A stretch of 64,000 nucleotides of DNA from Dolomitihabitans soli (GTDB taxonomy: Bacteria > Actinomycetota > Actinomycetes > Streptosporangiales > Streptosporangiaceae), in contig NZ_JAKNTW010000019.1 in the NCBI RefSeq assembly GCF_022213955.1, positions 248,001 through 312,000 on the forward strand, written 5' to 3'. Under the pieces are notes generated by a model that was given only the letters and a program-made list of their open reading frames with translations, did not search any database and was not told the DNA's origin. Shown piece after piece: positions 52,139 to 60,944 of this stretch (position 1 is its first letter; every line of letters begins with the position of its first letter). The position numbers were made by a program, and so were the translations under genes.

Positions 52139-52948
52139 ATGACGGAACGAAGCACGGACTCCCCCGCGGCACTCGCGGCGCGCTGGCGGGCCGACCTGGA
52201 ACGCTGGGCCATCCCCGCCGAGATCGCCGCGAACGCGCCCGTCAACCCGTGGGGACACGCGGTGGACCGCTTCGCCCGCCGTACGGACGCGTCACTCGCC
52301 CGCCCCGGTGGTCCGACGTTCGAACGGGTCCTTGCGGCGTTGCCCGAGGGCGGAACACTGCTCGACGTGGGCGCGGGGACGGGCGCCGCCGGCCTGCCCG
52401 CCGCCAAGGATCGGCGCGCGCGGCTGATCGCCGTCGACGAGAACGCCGGCATGCTCGCCCGGCTCGGCGAACTCTCCCCCGAAGCCGTCACGATCGAGGG
52501 GCGCTGGCCGGACATCGCGGACAAGGTCCCGGTCGCGGATGTAGCGATGTGCGCCCATGTGGTGTTCAACGTGCCCGACCTGGCGGAGTTCTTCGCCGCG
52601 CTGACCGCGCACGCCCGCCGCCGGGTCGTCGTCGAGCTGCCGGAGGAGCACCCGACGAGCTGGGCCGCGCCGCTGTGGGCGCACTTCCACGGCGTCACCC
52701 GGCCGGTCACGCCGACCGCCCGGGACGCCGTCGACCTGGCCGCCGCGATGGGACACGATGTGGACGAGGAGACCTATCCCGCCCCCGACGACCTGTTCGA
52801 ATCGGTGGAGGAGCTGGCCGGGAGCGCCTGCCGGCGGCTCTGCCTCGATCCCGCACGTGCCGCGGAGGTCGCCGACGCCGCCCTGGTCCTGGGCGTGTGG
52901 CCGCTGCCGCCGCGACGGTGGACGACCATGTCATGGGAGGTTTGCTAG
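52139..52948 (+). CDS. Class I SAM-dependent methyltransferase
   Basis: A 269-residue protein with a Rossmann methyltransferase core. Motif I is TLLDVGAGTGAAGLPAA, followed by an acidic strand end LIAVDENAGML (ribose contact), VPVADVAMCAHVVFNVPDLA and RRRVVVELPEEHPTSWAAPL. The first 60 residues are helical and include a W-x-x-P-A-E-I segment that may close over the substrate. Substrate unknown; a DNA/protein target is unlikely given the absence of a recognition domain. ATG 52139 is used. The riboswitch-controlled efflux gene starts 90 bases downstream on the same strand but under its own control. Confidence 0.85.
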   Translation: MTERSTDSPAALAARWRADLERWAIPAEIAANAPVNPWGHAVDRFARRTDASLARPGGPTFERVLAALPEGGTLLDVGAGTGAAGLPAAKDRRARLIAVDENAGMLARLGELSPEAVTIEGRWPDIADKVPVADVAMCAHVVFNVPDLAEFFAALTAHARRRVVVELPEEHPTSWAAPLWAHFHGVTRPVTPTARDAVDLAAAMGHDVDEETYPAPDDLFESVEELAGSACRRLCLDPARAAEVADAALVLGVWPLPPRRWTTMSWEVC

Positions 52949-52979
52949 CCTGAAAGCAGAGGCCTCCACCGAGGTTCTC

Positions 52980-53019
52980 CCGGACGAGACGCGCCGTACC
53001 CGGATCGACAAGACGACGC
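52980..53019 (+). promoter_or_regulatory. Guanidine-III (ykkC-III) riboswitch
   Basis: The sequence CCGGACGAGACGCGCCGTAC, then CCGG, a short linker and GACAAGACGACGC, matches the ykkC-III consensus as I remember it from the Thermobifida example. CCGG at each end of the first segment forms helix P1, and GCGCCGT (52991-52997) can pair with ACGACGC (53013-53019) as the pseudoknot, with one A-C mismatch. It ends five bases before the GGAGGGG ribosome-binding site of an SMR-family exporter gene, the classic target. Guanidinium binding would stabilise the pseudoknot and alter access to that site. Confidence 0.85.
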
Positions 53020-53038
53020 ATCCCGGAGGGGAGACGTC

Positions 53039-53359
53039 GTGGCTTGGATCCTGCTCATCGTCGCCGGCCTGTTCGAGGTCGCCATGGCCTACTCGCTCAA
53101 GATGAGCGACGGGTTCTCACACGTGTGGTGGGCGGCCGGCTTCCTGGGTTTCGCACTGCTCAGCTTCGGCCTGCTCGCACTGGCCCTCAAGGATCTCCAG
53201 GTCGGCACGGCCTACGCGGTGTGGACGGGGATCGGCGCGGTCGGCACGGCGGCACTCGGCATGATCGCCCTGGGCGACGACACGTCACTCGTCAGGATCG
53301 TGTCGATCGGGCTGATCCTGGCCGGCGTGGTCGGCCTCAACCTCGCCGGCGCCCACTGA
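53039..53359 (+). CDS. gdx: SMR-family guanidinium exporter (Gdx/SugE type)
   Basis: A 106-residue four-span SMR transporter. The essential glutamate is Glu13 in AGLFEVAMAYSLK. Other family marks are QVGTAYAVWTGIGAVGTAAL in span 3 and LRIVSIG-like VRIVSIGLILAGVVGLNLAG in span 4. The G-T-x-Y-A-V-W-T-G-I-G pattern is that of the Gdx/SugE branch, which exchanges guanidinium for protons, rather than the EmrE branch. The guanidine-III riboswitch directly upstream strongly supports this. GTG 53039 follows GGAGGGG with a seven-base spacer. It protects the cell from guanidinium produced by nitrogen metabolism. Confidence 0.93.
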   Translation: MAWILLIVAGLFEVAMAYSLKMSDGFSHVWWAAGFLGFALLSFGLLALALKDLQVGTAYAVWTGIGAVGTAALGMIALGDDTSLVRIVSIGLILAGVVGLNLAGAH

Positions 53360-53368
53360 CCCAGCGGA

Positions 53369-53752
53369 TCACTCGACCCGCTCGGCCTCCCCCCTGACCA
53401 CGCAGAACTCGTTGCCCTCCGGGTCGAGCAGCGTCATCCACCCGCGGCGGAGCCCGTCAGGCTCCCGGTGGTCCTCGTACGGCTCGGCCCCGAGCGCGAT
53501 CATCCGGGCGATCTCGTCGTCGCGGGTCGTGTCGTCGAGCGGCCACAGGTCCAGGTGCAGGCGATTCTTGACCGTCTTGTCCTCCGGCACCTGGATGAAC
53601 AGCAGGTTCGGCTGGCCCTCGGGGGACACCAGGGCCACCTCTTCGTCACCGGGCTCGTCGCCGTCGATGGTCCAGCCGGTGACACGGCTCCACCACTGGG
53701 CGAGCTCGTACGGCCGGCGTGCGTCGATGGTCACAAAGTGAATACCAATCAT
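53369..53752 (-). CDS. VOC-family (glyoxalase-like) protein
   Basis: A 127-residue vicinal-oxygen-chelate fold protein with two beta-alpha-beta-beta-beta modules: IHFVTIDARRPYELAQWWSR and RLHLDLWPLDDTTRDDEIAR, then RRGWMTLLDPEGNEFCVVRG. It resembles the Glyoxalase_6 group of small actinobacterial proteins, often linked to antibiotic binding or small-molecule modification; the specific substrate is unknown. Metal-ligand candidates are the His in IHF, the His in HLD and the Glu in NEFCV. ATG 53752 has only a weak upstream site. The gene converges on the exporter gene with nine bases between stops. Confidence 0.88.
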   Translation of the reverse strand: MIGIHFVTIDARRPYELAQWWSRVTGWTIDGDEPGDEEVALVSPEGQPNLLFIQVPEDKTVKNRLHLDLWPLDDTTRDDEIARMIALGAEPYEDHREPDGLRRGWMTLLDPEGNEFCVVRGEAERVE

Positions 53753-53784
53753 GGGCCCACCCAACCGTGACACCGGCAAAGCCG

Positions 53785-54240
53785 TCAAGCCGGTTTCGAA
53801 CCGGCCCTGCCCCGGAGCGCCAGCGCCAGCACGCCCGCGATCAGGTAGACCACCGCGCCGCCCCACAGGGCGTCGAACGCCGCCCCGAACATGCCCTCGC
53901 CGTCGAGGATGAGCTGGACCGGATACATCAGGACGGCCGCCCCCGCACCGGGGTAGAGCGCGAACTTGAACGGGTGCTTCAGCGACCACAGGCGAGCCTG
54001 CCGGGTCACCCGGTCGGCGACGTTCGGCTTGCCGATCGCACCGACGGCCGCCACCAGCGTGAACATCGTGATCCCCAGGCACAGCGCCCAGGTGAGGTCG
54101 GCGGAGCCCGGCAGCAGCACGCCCATGCCGAAGCTGGTCGCGGCCAGGACGCCGCCGCTGATCGCCGCGGCCTTCCACGGCGCGCCACGCAGCGCCGCGC
54201 CCGCCAGTGACATCTCTTCGCGTCGAGTCAGTTCGTTCAT
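53785..54240 (-). CDS. Four-span membrane protein, function unknown
   Basis: A 151-residue protein with a charged N-terminus (MNELTRREEMSLA) and four hydrophobic segments at about 24-46, 49-70, 93-110 and 124-142, ending in a basic RGRAGSKPA tail. I do not recognise a family. The loops are short, the third being basic (RVTRQARLWSLKHPFK), consistent with an inside-facing loop. It lies 32 bases upstream of the VOC gene on the same strand, so the two are probably cotranscribed. Nothing indicates a substrate. Confidence 0.72.
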   Translation of the reverse strand: MNELTRREEMSLAGAALRGAPWKAAAISGGVLAATSFGMGVLLPGSADLTWALCLGITMFTLVAAVGAIGKPNVADRVTRQARLWSLKHPFKFALYPGAGAAVLMYPVQLILDGEGMFGAAFDALWGGAVVYLIAGVLALALRGRAGSKPA

Positions 54241-54334
54241 GTATCCCAGAGTGCGTCATCGGCCCCCCTGTCCGCATCGGGGACGAACCCTGGTTCTTAC
54301 CCTGGCGGACGCACCCACGTCTCAGGGTCCTTTG

Positions 54335-56380
54335 TCAAGCCGGCGCGATCTCCACCAGGTTGTCGTGGAAGACCGCGCCCTTCGCCATGTCGGCGTCACG
54401 CTCCTCCACCACGGCGTTCACGCTGGTCCCGCCGGCACTGAGCTTCGACCAGCGGCCCTTGGCGCTGGCGATCACACCTGGCTGGACCCGGTCGGAGACC
54501 TCCAGATCGGCGACGAACTCGCCGCCGGCGTTGAAGACCTTGATCCGCTGGCCGTCCACCAGCCCGCGGGAGACGGCGTCCGCCTCGTTGACCAGCACCC
54601 GCGGCCCCTTGGCCCGCCGCAGCAACTCGGGATTGTTGGCGAAGATGGTGTTCAGGAACGTGTGCGACGCCGGTGTGATCAAGGCCAGGGGGTACGGCCC
54701 GCGGCTCGCCGTACGGGAGACCATCGAGGGGACATAGCCCGCGACCCGGCCGTGGCCCATCGCGGCGGCCCTGGCGGAGACGAACTCCAGTTTGCCGCTG
54801 GGTGTGGGGAAACCATCGGTGAATGGGACGAACGGGTCGGCGACGTTGAGCCTGACCCAGCCCTCCTTGCGCAGCCGGTCCAAGGTGACGCCGTCCAGCG
54901 ACGGATGGTCGGAGGTGAGGAGTTGTTCGGCGAGCTCCAGGTCGGAGTCGTACAGCGCCGGCTCGTCGAGGCCCAGGCGGGCGGCCACCCGGCGGAAGGT
55001 CTCGGTGGTGGACAGGCACTCGCCGGGCGGCGCGACGGCGGGCTCGTTCCACAGCAGATACAGGTGGCCGTAGCCGGCGTGCAGGTCGGCGTGCTCGATC
55101 TGCATCGTGGCGGGCAGCACGAGGTCGGCGTAGTCGACGGTGTCGGTCGGGAACTGCTCCATCACGACGGTGAAGAGGTCCTCGCGGGCCAGGGCGCGGC
55201 GGATGCGGTTCTGGTCGGGGGTGCTGGTGAGCGGGTTGGCGGCGTAGACCCACAGGCACTTGACCGGGTTGCCGGTGTCCTCCAGGCCCTCGGCCAGGCG
55301 GGTCATGGTGAGCTTGCGCACCGGCTGGTCGAGCAGGTCGTAGCGGGGCTGCACGTTGAGCGGCGCGTACGGCGAGGTGTCGTAGGACACCCCGCCGCCC
55401 GGGTGCCGCCAGTCGCCGGTCACGCCGGGGATGCAGGCGATCGTGCGCAGGGCCGTGCCGCCGCCCTCGTGGCGCTGCATGCCCATCGTCGCCCGGATCC
55501 CGGTGGGACGGGTGTGTGCCAGCCGTACGCCGAGGGCGCGGATGGACTCCTCGGAGAGACCGGTGATCTCGGCGACCCGTGCCGGGGGATAGCGGAGGAT
55601 CTCCTGCTGGAACTCGTCCCACCCGAGCGTGTGGTTCGCCAGGTAGTCGCGGTCCTCGGCGCCCTCTTCGAGCACCACGTTCAGCAGGCCGAGGGCGAGC
55701 GCCGCGTCGGTGCCCGGCCGGATCGGCAGGTGCTCGTCGGCCTGGTCCGCGGTCCTGGTCCTGATCGGATCGATGCAGACGACGTGCGCCCCCGCCTTGC
55801 GGGCGTCCTGGACGAACTTCCACAGGTGGTGCCCGCTGGTCAGCGTGTTGGTGCCCCACAAAAGGATCAGCCTGGAACGGGCGAACGTCTCGGGGTCCAT
55901 GCCGCCGGACGTTCCGTTCGTGTAGGTGAGGCCCATGGCGCCGGCCCTGGCACAGATGTTGAGGTCGTGCCGCGAGGCGCCGAGGACGTTCCAGAGCCGC
56001 CGCCCCGCGTATCCCGACTCGCCCTGGATGTAACCGAGGGTCCCGGTGCCCTGGTACGGCCAGATCGCCTCGCCGCCGTACTCCTCGATGATCGCGGTCA
56101 GCCTGGTGGCGATCTCGTCGAGGGCCTGGTCCCAGGTGATCCGCTCGAACCGGCCCGATCCCTTGGGTCCGACCCGCCGCAGCGGGTGCAGGATCCGGTC
56201 GTCGGCGCGGGTGTGCTCCAGATACCGGTTGACCTTCACGCACAGCGCGCCACGCGTGAACGGATGCTCGGGATTGCCCCGCATCGAAACCGCTTTGCCG
56301 TCCTCGACGCCGACCACCCAGGAACACGTATCGGGGCAGTCGAGCGGGCAGGCCCCGAGCACCCGCAGTTCACGTGACAT
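54335..56380 (-). CDS. Molybdopterin oxidoreductase (4Fe-4S, formate dehydrogenase-like)
   Basis: A 681-residue DMSO-reductase-family catalytic subunit. An N-terminal [4Fe-4S] motif is formed by Cys11, Cys15 and Cys19 (GACPLDCPDTCSW) and Cys47 (GALCVK). The cofactor-binding domains include RFERITWDQALDEIATRL, the NICARAGAMGLTYTNG segment, LLWGTNTLTSGHHLWKFVQD and the C-terminal molydopterin-dinucleotide domain (PYPLALITPASHTFLNTIFA). There is no Tat signal, so it is cytoplasmic. No partner subunits or molybdenum genes are adjacent, so its electron partner is unclear. Single-subunit forms of this type in actinobacteria have no fixed substrate. It begins ATG 56380. Confidence 0.9.
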   Translation of the reverse strand: MSRELRVLGACPLDCPDTCSWVVGVEDGKAVSMRGNPEHPFTRGALCVKVNRYLEHTRADDRILHPLRRVGPKGSGRFERITWDQALDEIATRLTAIIEEYGGEAIWPYQGTGTLGYIQGESGYAGRRLWNVLGASRHDLNICARAGAMGLTYTNGTSGGMDPETFARSRLILLWGTNTLTSGHHLWKFVQDARKAGAHVVCIDPIRTRTADQADEHLPIRPGTDAALALGLLNVVLEEGAEDRDYLANHTLGWDEFQQEILRYPPARVAEITGLSEESIRALGVRLAHTRPTGIRATMGMQRHEGGGTALRTIACIPGVTGDWRHPGGGVSYDTSPYAPLNVQPRYDLLDQPVRKLTMTRLAEGLEDTGNPVKCLWVYAANPLTSTPDQNRIRRALAREDLFTVVMEQFPTDTVDYADLVLPATMQIEHADLHAGYGHLYLLWNEPAVAPPGECLSTTETFRRVAARLGLDEPALYDSDLELAEQLLTSDHPSLDGVTLDRLRKEGWVRLNVADPFVPFTDGFPTPSGKLEFVSARAAAMGHGRVAGYVPSMVSRTASRGPYPLALITPASHTFLNTIFANNPELLRRAKGPRVLVNEADAVSRGLVDGQRIKVFNAGGEFVADLEVSDRVQPGVIASAKGRWSKLSAGGTSVNAVVEERDADMAKGAVFHDNLVEIAPA

Positions 56381-56420
56381 ACCCGGATTCTAGGATGTCC
56401 GTAATGTCGGGATCTACTGT

Positions 56421-57767
56421 TTAGTTTCGGGACGGCGCCTTGAACGCGTACGTCGCGGCCAGCGTGGCGATCGCGTCCGAGTTCACGTCGAGCGCGGTGT
56501 CGTTCAGGTTGGTGATGTTGTCACACGCCTTGTGGTAGCACGAGTCGAACGGCTGGCCCGCCGTACCGCCGAACTTCTCGGCCTCGGCCGCCGTCTTCAG
56601 CCCTTCCGCCCCGGTGAACAGCCCACCGGCCGGAATCCCCACCTTGATGAACGGCCCGTAGTCGGAACGCCCGCTGAAGTCGGTCCCGACGAACGGCAGA
56701 CGGCGGCTCCGGAAGAACCCCTCGAAGTCTTTCTCGATCTGCGCCGAACCCGCCGGGCCGGGACCCGCGCCCACGGCATCGGAGTCGTCACCGTCGTAGA
56801 TCCCGTAGGTGAAGTTCGTCGACGCGATCATGTCGAAGTTGAGGTACGCGGCGATGGTCCTGTACTGGTCGGGCGGCAGCTGCGACACGTAGTGAGTCGA
56901 CCCCAGCAGGCCCAGCTCCTCGGCCCCCCACCAGGCGAAACGCAGCTTGTTGGCCGGCCTGACCGCGTGCATCCGCAGCGCCACCTCCAGCAACCCCGCG
57001 CTGCCCGATCCGTTGTCGTTGATCCCCGGCCCCGCGATCACCGAGTCGAGGTGGGCGCCGAGCACGATCGTGCGGTCGGCCCGGCCGCCGGGCGAGTCGG
57101 CGATGACGTTCCGGGTGACGCGATCCTCGCTCTCGGTGCGCACCCGCAGGCGCACCTGCTTCCCGCTGATCTTGGGACCGGTCGTCTGGCCCACCGCGAC
57201 CACGGGAATCCGCAGTCCCGGCTTGCTCAGCGTGCCGTCGGGAGCATCGGCGGCGGTGTTGACGACGATCACCCCGACGGCTCCGGCGGCCTGGGCGAGA
57301 TCCGCCTTCACCCGGAAGGAGCACTCGCCCCGCTGCACCAGGGCGATGGACCCCTGGGCGCCGCGGTAGTCGGCGGCCACGCACCCGTTGGCCCCCACCG
57401 GCCTGGCCTTCGCGCGGACCTCGCTCGAAGGGGAGTACTCCAGGGTCTTCACCAGATGTGAGGCCCGGCCCCTCCGCAGCACCGGCTTTTCGATCTCGCG
57501 GTAGAACGGGAACGTGAACGCCTGCTCCCGCACCTGGTAGCCCGCCGCTCGCAGGCGGCTCGCCACGTAGGACGCGGAGGCGTCGTAGCCCGGCGTGCCG
57601 GAGGCGCGGGTGTCGCCGTACTGGTCGGCGATCCGCTGGAACGCGGCGAGATGGGCCTTGACGGCGGCACCTCGCACCTGATCCACGACCAGGTCCACCG
57701 GGTCGGGCGTGGGTACGGAGACGAGTGGCACGATCGCCGCGGCGGCGGCAAGCAGATGGCAGCGCAT
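56421..57767 (-). CDS. Secreted M28-family zinc aminopeptidase with PA domain
   Basis: A 448-residue peptidase. A short Sec signal peptide (MRCHLLAAAAAIVPLVSV) is followed by a helical segment, a protease-associated domain (about 120-215: GSIALVQRGECSFRVKADLA) and the M28 catalytic domain. Zinc ligands and catalytic residues are seen in VLGAHLDSV (His, then the bridging Asp in GPGINDNGSGSAG), the general-base pair in WWGAEELGLLGS, NFDMIAS and the last histidine in SCYHKACDN. Paired cysteines in the last motif suggest a disulfide, as in Streptomyces griseus aminopeptidase. It releases N-terminal residues from peptides outside the cell. ATG 57767 gives a normal signal peptide. Confidence 0.93.
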   Translation of the reverse strand: MRCHLLAAAAAIVPLVSVPTPDPVDLVVDQVRGAAVKAHLAAFQRIADQYGDTRASGTPGYDASASYVASRLRAAGYQVREQAFTFPFYREIEKPVLRRGRASHLVKTLEYSPSSEVRAKARPVGANGCVAADYRGAQGSIALVQRGECSFRVKADLAQAAGAVGVIVVNTAADAPDGTLSKPGLRIPVVAVGQTTGPKISGKQVRLRVRTESEDRVTRNVIADSPGGRADRTIVLGAHLDSVIAGPGINDNGSGSAGLLEVALRMHAVRPANKLRFAWWGAEELGLLGSTHYVSQLPPDQYRTIAAYLNFDMIASTNFTYGIYDGDDSDAVGAGPGPAGSAQIEKDFEGFFRSRRLPFVGTDFSGRSDYGPFIKVGIPAGGLFTGAEGLKTAAEAEKFGGTAGQPFDSCYHKACDNITNLNDTALDVNSDAIATLAATYAFKAPSRN

Positions 57768-57930
57768 GTACTAAGAGTGACAGGACGATTACGATTCGGC
57801 CAGTATGGCGATGCGTTGGCGCGTCAACGCCCGCCGTACGGGCTCTCGCCTGGCCATCCGGCACGCCGGACTTCTGGCCGCCCGGTCTTATGTTCGCGAT
57901 GTCGTGGCCAAGGGGGCCGGGCGGAGCCGA

Positions 57931-58380
57931 TCAGCGGTGCGATCCCCAGTCCAGCTCGTCCACGTGCGCGATGTTGGCCCGGTCGGAGTCGTCGGCGCTG
58001 GGCACGCCGGCGAACCAGGCGTCCAGGATCTCCACCAGCACCGGCGGCGAGGTCAGCCGCAGGCTCAGCGCGAGCACGTTGGCGTCGTTCCAGGTACGGG
58101 CGCCGCCCGCGGTGACGGCGTCGACGCAGAGCGCGGCCCGCACCCCGCGCACCTTGTTCGCCGCGATGGACGCGCCCGTGCCGGTCCAGCAGCAGACGAC
58201 CGCCTGGTCGGCGTCCCCCGACGCGACCGCCCCCGCGGCCTCCGCGCAAGCCCATGCCCAATCCGCGCGCTCATCCGCCAAAGCACCATGCAGTATCACG
58301 GTATGACCTCTTCGCTCGAGTTCGGGTGCCACGAGTGACGCCACGCCGTCCAGGCTGTCCGAAGCGAGTGATATACGCAT
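57931..58380 (-). CDS. RpiB/LacA/LacB-family sugar-phosphate isomerase
   Basis: A 149-residue RpiB-fold protein. It begins MRISLASDSLDGVASLVAPE, carries tandem cysteines Cys63-Cys64 before the W-T-G-T-G loop, then ASIAANKVRGVRAALCVDAV and RTWNDANVLALSLRL, all typical of ribose-5-phosphate isomerase B or galactose-6-phosphate isomerase. Compared with standard RpiB, the usual C-G-x-G-x-G loop is C-W-T-G-T-G, and the usual D-H-x-G near the start is replaced by S-D-S-L. It may therefore act on a different sugar phosphate, as seen in divergent actinomycete members. ATG 58380 starts on the first strand. Confidence 0.85.
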   Translation of the reverse strand: MRISLASDSLDGVASLVAPELERRGHTVILHGALADERADWAWACAEAAGAVASGDADQAVVCCWTGTGASIAANKVRGVRAALCVDAVTAGGARTWNDANVLALSLRLTSPPVLVEILDAWFAGVPSADDSDRANIAHVDELDWGSHR

Positions 58381-58486
58381 GACACAGATTGTGGAGAGTA
58401 TGGGGGAAGATCGCACGCGTACAGGGGGGGTCCTGGACGATCGTCGATGAGGCGAAATCAACCGGGAAAGGGCAGAATCACGGGCG

Positions 58487-60928
58487 GTGACACAAATCAG
58501 GGATCATGACGGGGCGCGGAACCCGGCGGAGGACGATGTGCCTCCTCCGGGCGGTCCCGCTGTTCCCCCGCAGGTGCTGGTGATCGAGCCACTGCTGCCG
58601 CAACGCATCAGGCGGCCCTCCGACGCGCTGCGCTTCCTGGCCACCCTCCTGCTGCTGGCCGGAGTGGTGCTGCTGGCCCTGGTCGCCAAGCAGACGCTCA
58701 ACGGCATCGAGCAGGACGTCGAGGTCGGCACCGGCCGGGCGCCCGGTCCACTGATCCTCGCGGCGGGCTTCGTCGGCGGCGGCGCCGTGCTCATCATCCC
58801 GGTCGCCTTCGCGGTCGAGCGTGTCTTCCGCCGCGACAGCCTGCGCGTCGCCGAAGGTCTGATCGCCGCGATCGTCGCCGTGCTGCTCTCCTTCACCCTG
58901 GGCGAGTGGCTGCTGGTCTCCGGCTCCACGGACCTGCGGCAACTGCTCACCGGCGACCGCCCCGGAGTCGAGCCGCTCAACACCCTGCTCACCTCCGTCG
59001 TCGCCTACATGACCGCGGTCCGCATCTCCCGCCGCCCGATGTGGCGCGCCCTGATGTGGGTGGCCATCGCACTGGACATGTTCGCGCTGTTCACCGCGAC
59101 CGACGCCACCGTGCTCGGCGTGATCGTCAGCATCCTGGTCGGCCTCGGCCTCGGGTACGGCACGCTCTACGTGGTCGGCAGCCCGAACACCAGGCCGCCC
59201 GGCAGCACGATGATCGCCGCGCTGCGCAGGCTCGACTTCGCCCCGGTCAAGGCGCGCAGGATCGACGACGACCCGCAGGGCAGCCGCCGCTACGCCGTCG
59301 GCCTCGACGACGGCCGCCGCATCGACGTCACCGTGCTCGACCGCGACCGGCAGGTGGCCGGGCTGCTCTACCGGCTGTGGCGGCGGCTGCTGCTCAACTC
59401 CGAGACGCGCAGGCGGGCCATCCGCTCGCTGCGGGCCGAACTGGAGCGCGAGGCGCTGATGGCGTACGCCGCGCAGGCCGCCGGGGCTGGCATCCCCCGC
59501 CTGCTGGGCACCAGCGAGATCGGCACCGAGGCCGCGTTGCTGGCCTACGAGCACCTGGAGACCCGCGCCCTGGAGGACGTCCCCGACGACGAGATCACCG
59601 ACCGGGTGCTGATGGAGATCTGGGAACAGGTCCGCCTGCTCCAGGCCCAGCGGCTCGCCCACCGGCGGCTGGAGGGCGAGAGCATCCACCTCGACCGGTC
59701 GGGACACGTGGTGCTGGTCGACGCGCGCAGCGGTGAGATCGCCGCCGGCGACCTGCTGCTCAGGCTGGACATCGCCCAGCTCCTCACCTACCTGTCGCTG
59801 CGCGTGGGCGCCGAGCGCTCGGTCCGCGTGGCGGCGGCCGTACTCGGGTCCGAGGCCCTGGCCGGGGCGCTGCCGCTGCTTCAGCGCATCGCACTCACCC
59901 GGACGACCCGGTCGGCGCTCAGGCAGCACAAGAACCTGCTGTCGGCGATCCGCGAGCAGATCGTCGAACTGACGCCGAGGGGCGAGATCGCGGAGGTCCG
60001 CCTGGAGCGGTTCCGGCCGCGCACCATCGTGACGATCATCGGCAGCGCGCTGGCCGCCTACATCCTGCTCTCGCAGCTCACCCAGGTGAACCTCGTTCAG
60101 GTGATCACCACGGCGGATTGGGCCTGGACCGGGCTGGCCCTGGTCGCCTCGGGGCTGAGCTACCTGGCGGCGGCGCTGATGCTCAAGGGATTCGTGCCCG
60201 AGTCGCTGCCGATGGGCCGTACCGTGCTGGTGCAGTTCGCCGGGTCCTTCGTCAAGCTCGTCGCGCCCGCCGCCGTGAGCGGAGTCGCGATCAACACCCG
60301 CTACCTGCAGAAACGCGGCATCCCGCCAGGGCAGGCCGTCGCCAGCGTGGGAGCCTCCCAGCTCATCGGGCTGACCTTCCACCTGGTGCTGCTGGCGTTC
60401 TTCGCCTACCTCACCGGCTCCTCGGCGGCGTCCTCGCTGACGCCGTCGCGCGGCCTGCTGATCGTGCTGCTCGGCCTCGCCATGGTGGTCCTGATCGTGC
60501 TGGGCATCCCGATGCTTCGCCGGATGATCACCACGCGGGTGCGGTCGCTGTTCTCCGGCGTGGTGCCGCGACTGCTCGACGTGCTCCAGTCACCCCGCAA
60601 GATCCTGGAGGGCTTCTCCGGCACGCTGCTGCTCACACTGGCCTTCGTGACCTGCCTCGACGCGTGCATCCGGGCCTTCGGCGGCACGCTGAGCTTCGCG
60701 ACCGTCGCGGTGGTCTTCCTCGCCGCGAACGCCATCGGCTCCGCCGCGCCCACGCCGGGCGGCCTGGGCGCGGTCGAAGGCGCGCTCTCCCTCGGCCTGA
60801 CGCTGTCGGGGCTGCCCGCCGAGGTGGCCACCTCGGCGGTGCTGCTCTACCGGCTGCTCACGTTCTGGCTGCCCGTGCTACCGGGCTGGGCCTCCTTCAC
60901 CTGGCTACAACGCCACGAGGCCATCTAG
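58487..60928 (+). CDS. Flippase-like membrane protein with embedded degenerate kinase domain
   Basis: An 813-residue protein with about six N-terminal spans (50-235), a soluble domain (about 255-500) and a C-terminal lysylphosphatidylglycerol-synthase TM/flippase region (about 515-800, including FAGSFVKLVAPAAVSGVAIN and AAPTPGGLGAVEGALSLGLT). The soluble part aligns by eye with a kinase/aminoglycoside-phosphotransferase fold, but the catalytic loop reads HRRLEGESIHLD where H-x-D ... N is expected, and D-F-G is D-A-R. Catalysis is therefore doubtful. The domain order is known in actinobacteria; lipid flipping or polysaccharide precursor transport is the usual guess. The start is GTG 58487. Confidence 0.85.
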   Translation: MTQIRDHDGARNPAEDDVPPPGGPAVPPQVLVIEPLLPQRIRRPSDALRFLATLLLLAGVVLLALVAKQTLNGIEQDVEVGTGRAPGPLILAAGFVGGGAVLIIPVAFAVERVFRRDSLRVAEGLIAAIVAVLLSFTLGEWLLVSGSTDLRQLLTGDRPGVEPLNTLLTSVVAYMTAVRISRRPMWRALMWVAIALDMFALFTATDATVLGVIVSILVGLGLGYGTLYVVGSPNTRPPGSTMIAALRRLDFAPVKARRIDDDPQGSRRYAVGLDDGRRIDVTVLDRDRQVAGLLYRLWRRLLLNSETRRRAIRSLRAELEREALMAYAAQAAGAGIPRLLGTSEIGTEAALLAYEHLETRALEDVPDDEITDRVLMEIWEQVRLLQAQRLAHRRLEGESIHLDRSGHVVLVDARSGEIAAGDLLLRLDIAQLLTYLSLRVGAERSVRVAAAVLGSEALAGALPLLQRIALTRTTRSALRQHKNLLSAIREQIVELTPRGEIAEVRLERFRPRTIVTIIGSALAAYILLSQLTQVNLVQVITTADWAWTGLALVASGLSYLAAALMLKGFVPESLPMGRTVLVQFAGSFVKLVAPAAVSGVAINTRYLQKRGIPPGQAVASVGASQLIGLTFHLVLLAFFAYLTGSSAASSLTPSRGLLIVLLGLAMVVLIVLGIPMLRRMITTRVRSLFSGVVPRLLDVLQSPRKILEGFSGTLLLTLAFVTCLDACIRAFGGTLSFATVAVVFLAANAIGSAAPTPGGLGAVEGALSLGLTLSGLPAEVATSAVLLYRLLTFWLPVLPGWASFTWLQRHEAI

Positions 60929-60936
60929 CCTCGTGG
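60913..60936 (+). terminator. Hairpin over the flippase gene stop
   Basis: CCACGAGGC / GCCTCGTGG with a six-base loop that contains most of the TAG stop codon. Compact terminator candidate. Confidence 0.65.
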
Positions 60937-60944
60937 CCTCGTGG

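Noticed and set aside
53966-56377. 803-codon plus-strand frame opposite the molybdopterin oxidoreductase
   Set aside because: Low-complexity Arg/Gly/Val/His translation. The opposite strand encodes a complete Mo-enzyme with an Fe-S motif.
58478-60382. 634-codon minus-strand frame opposite the flippase-like gene
   Set aside because: Translation is Asp/Gln/Gly/Arg-rich with no motif. The plus strand shows clear membrane spans.
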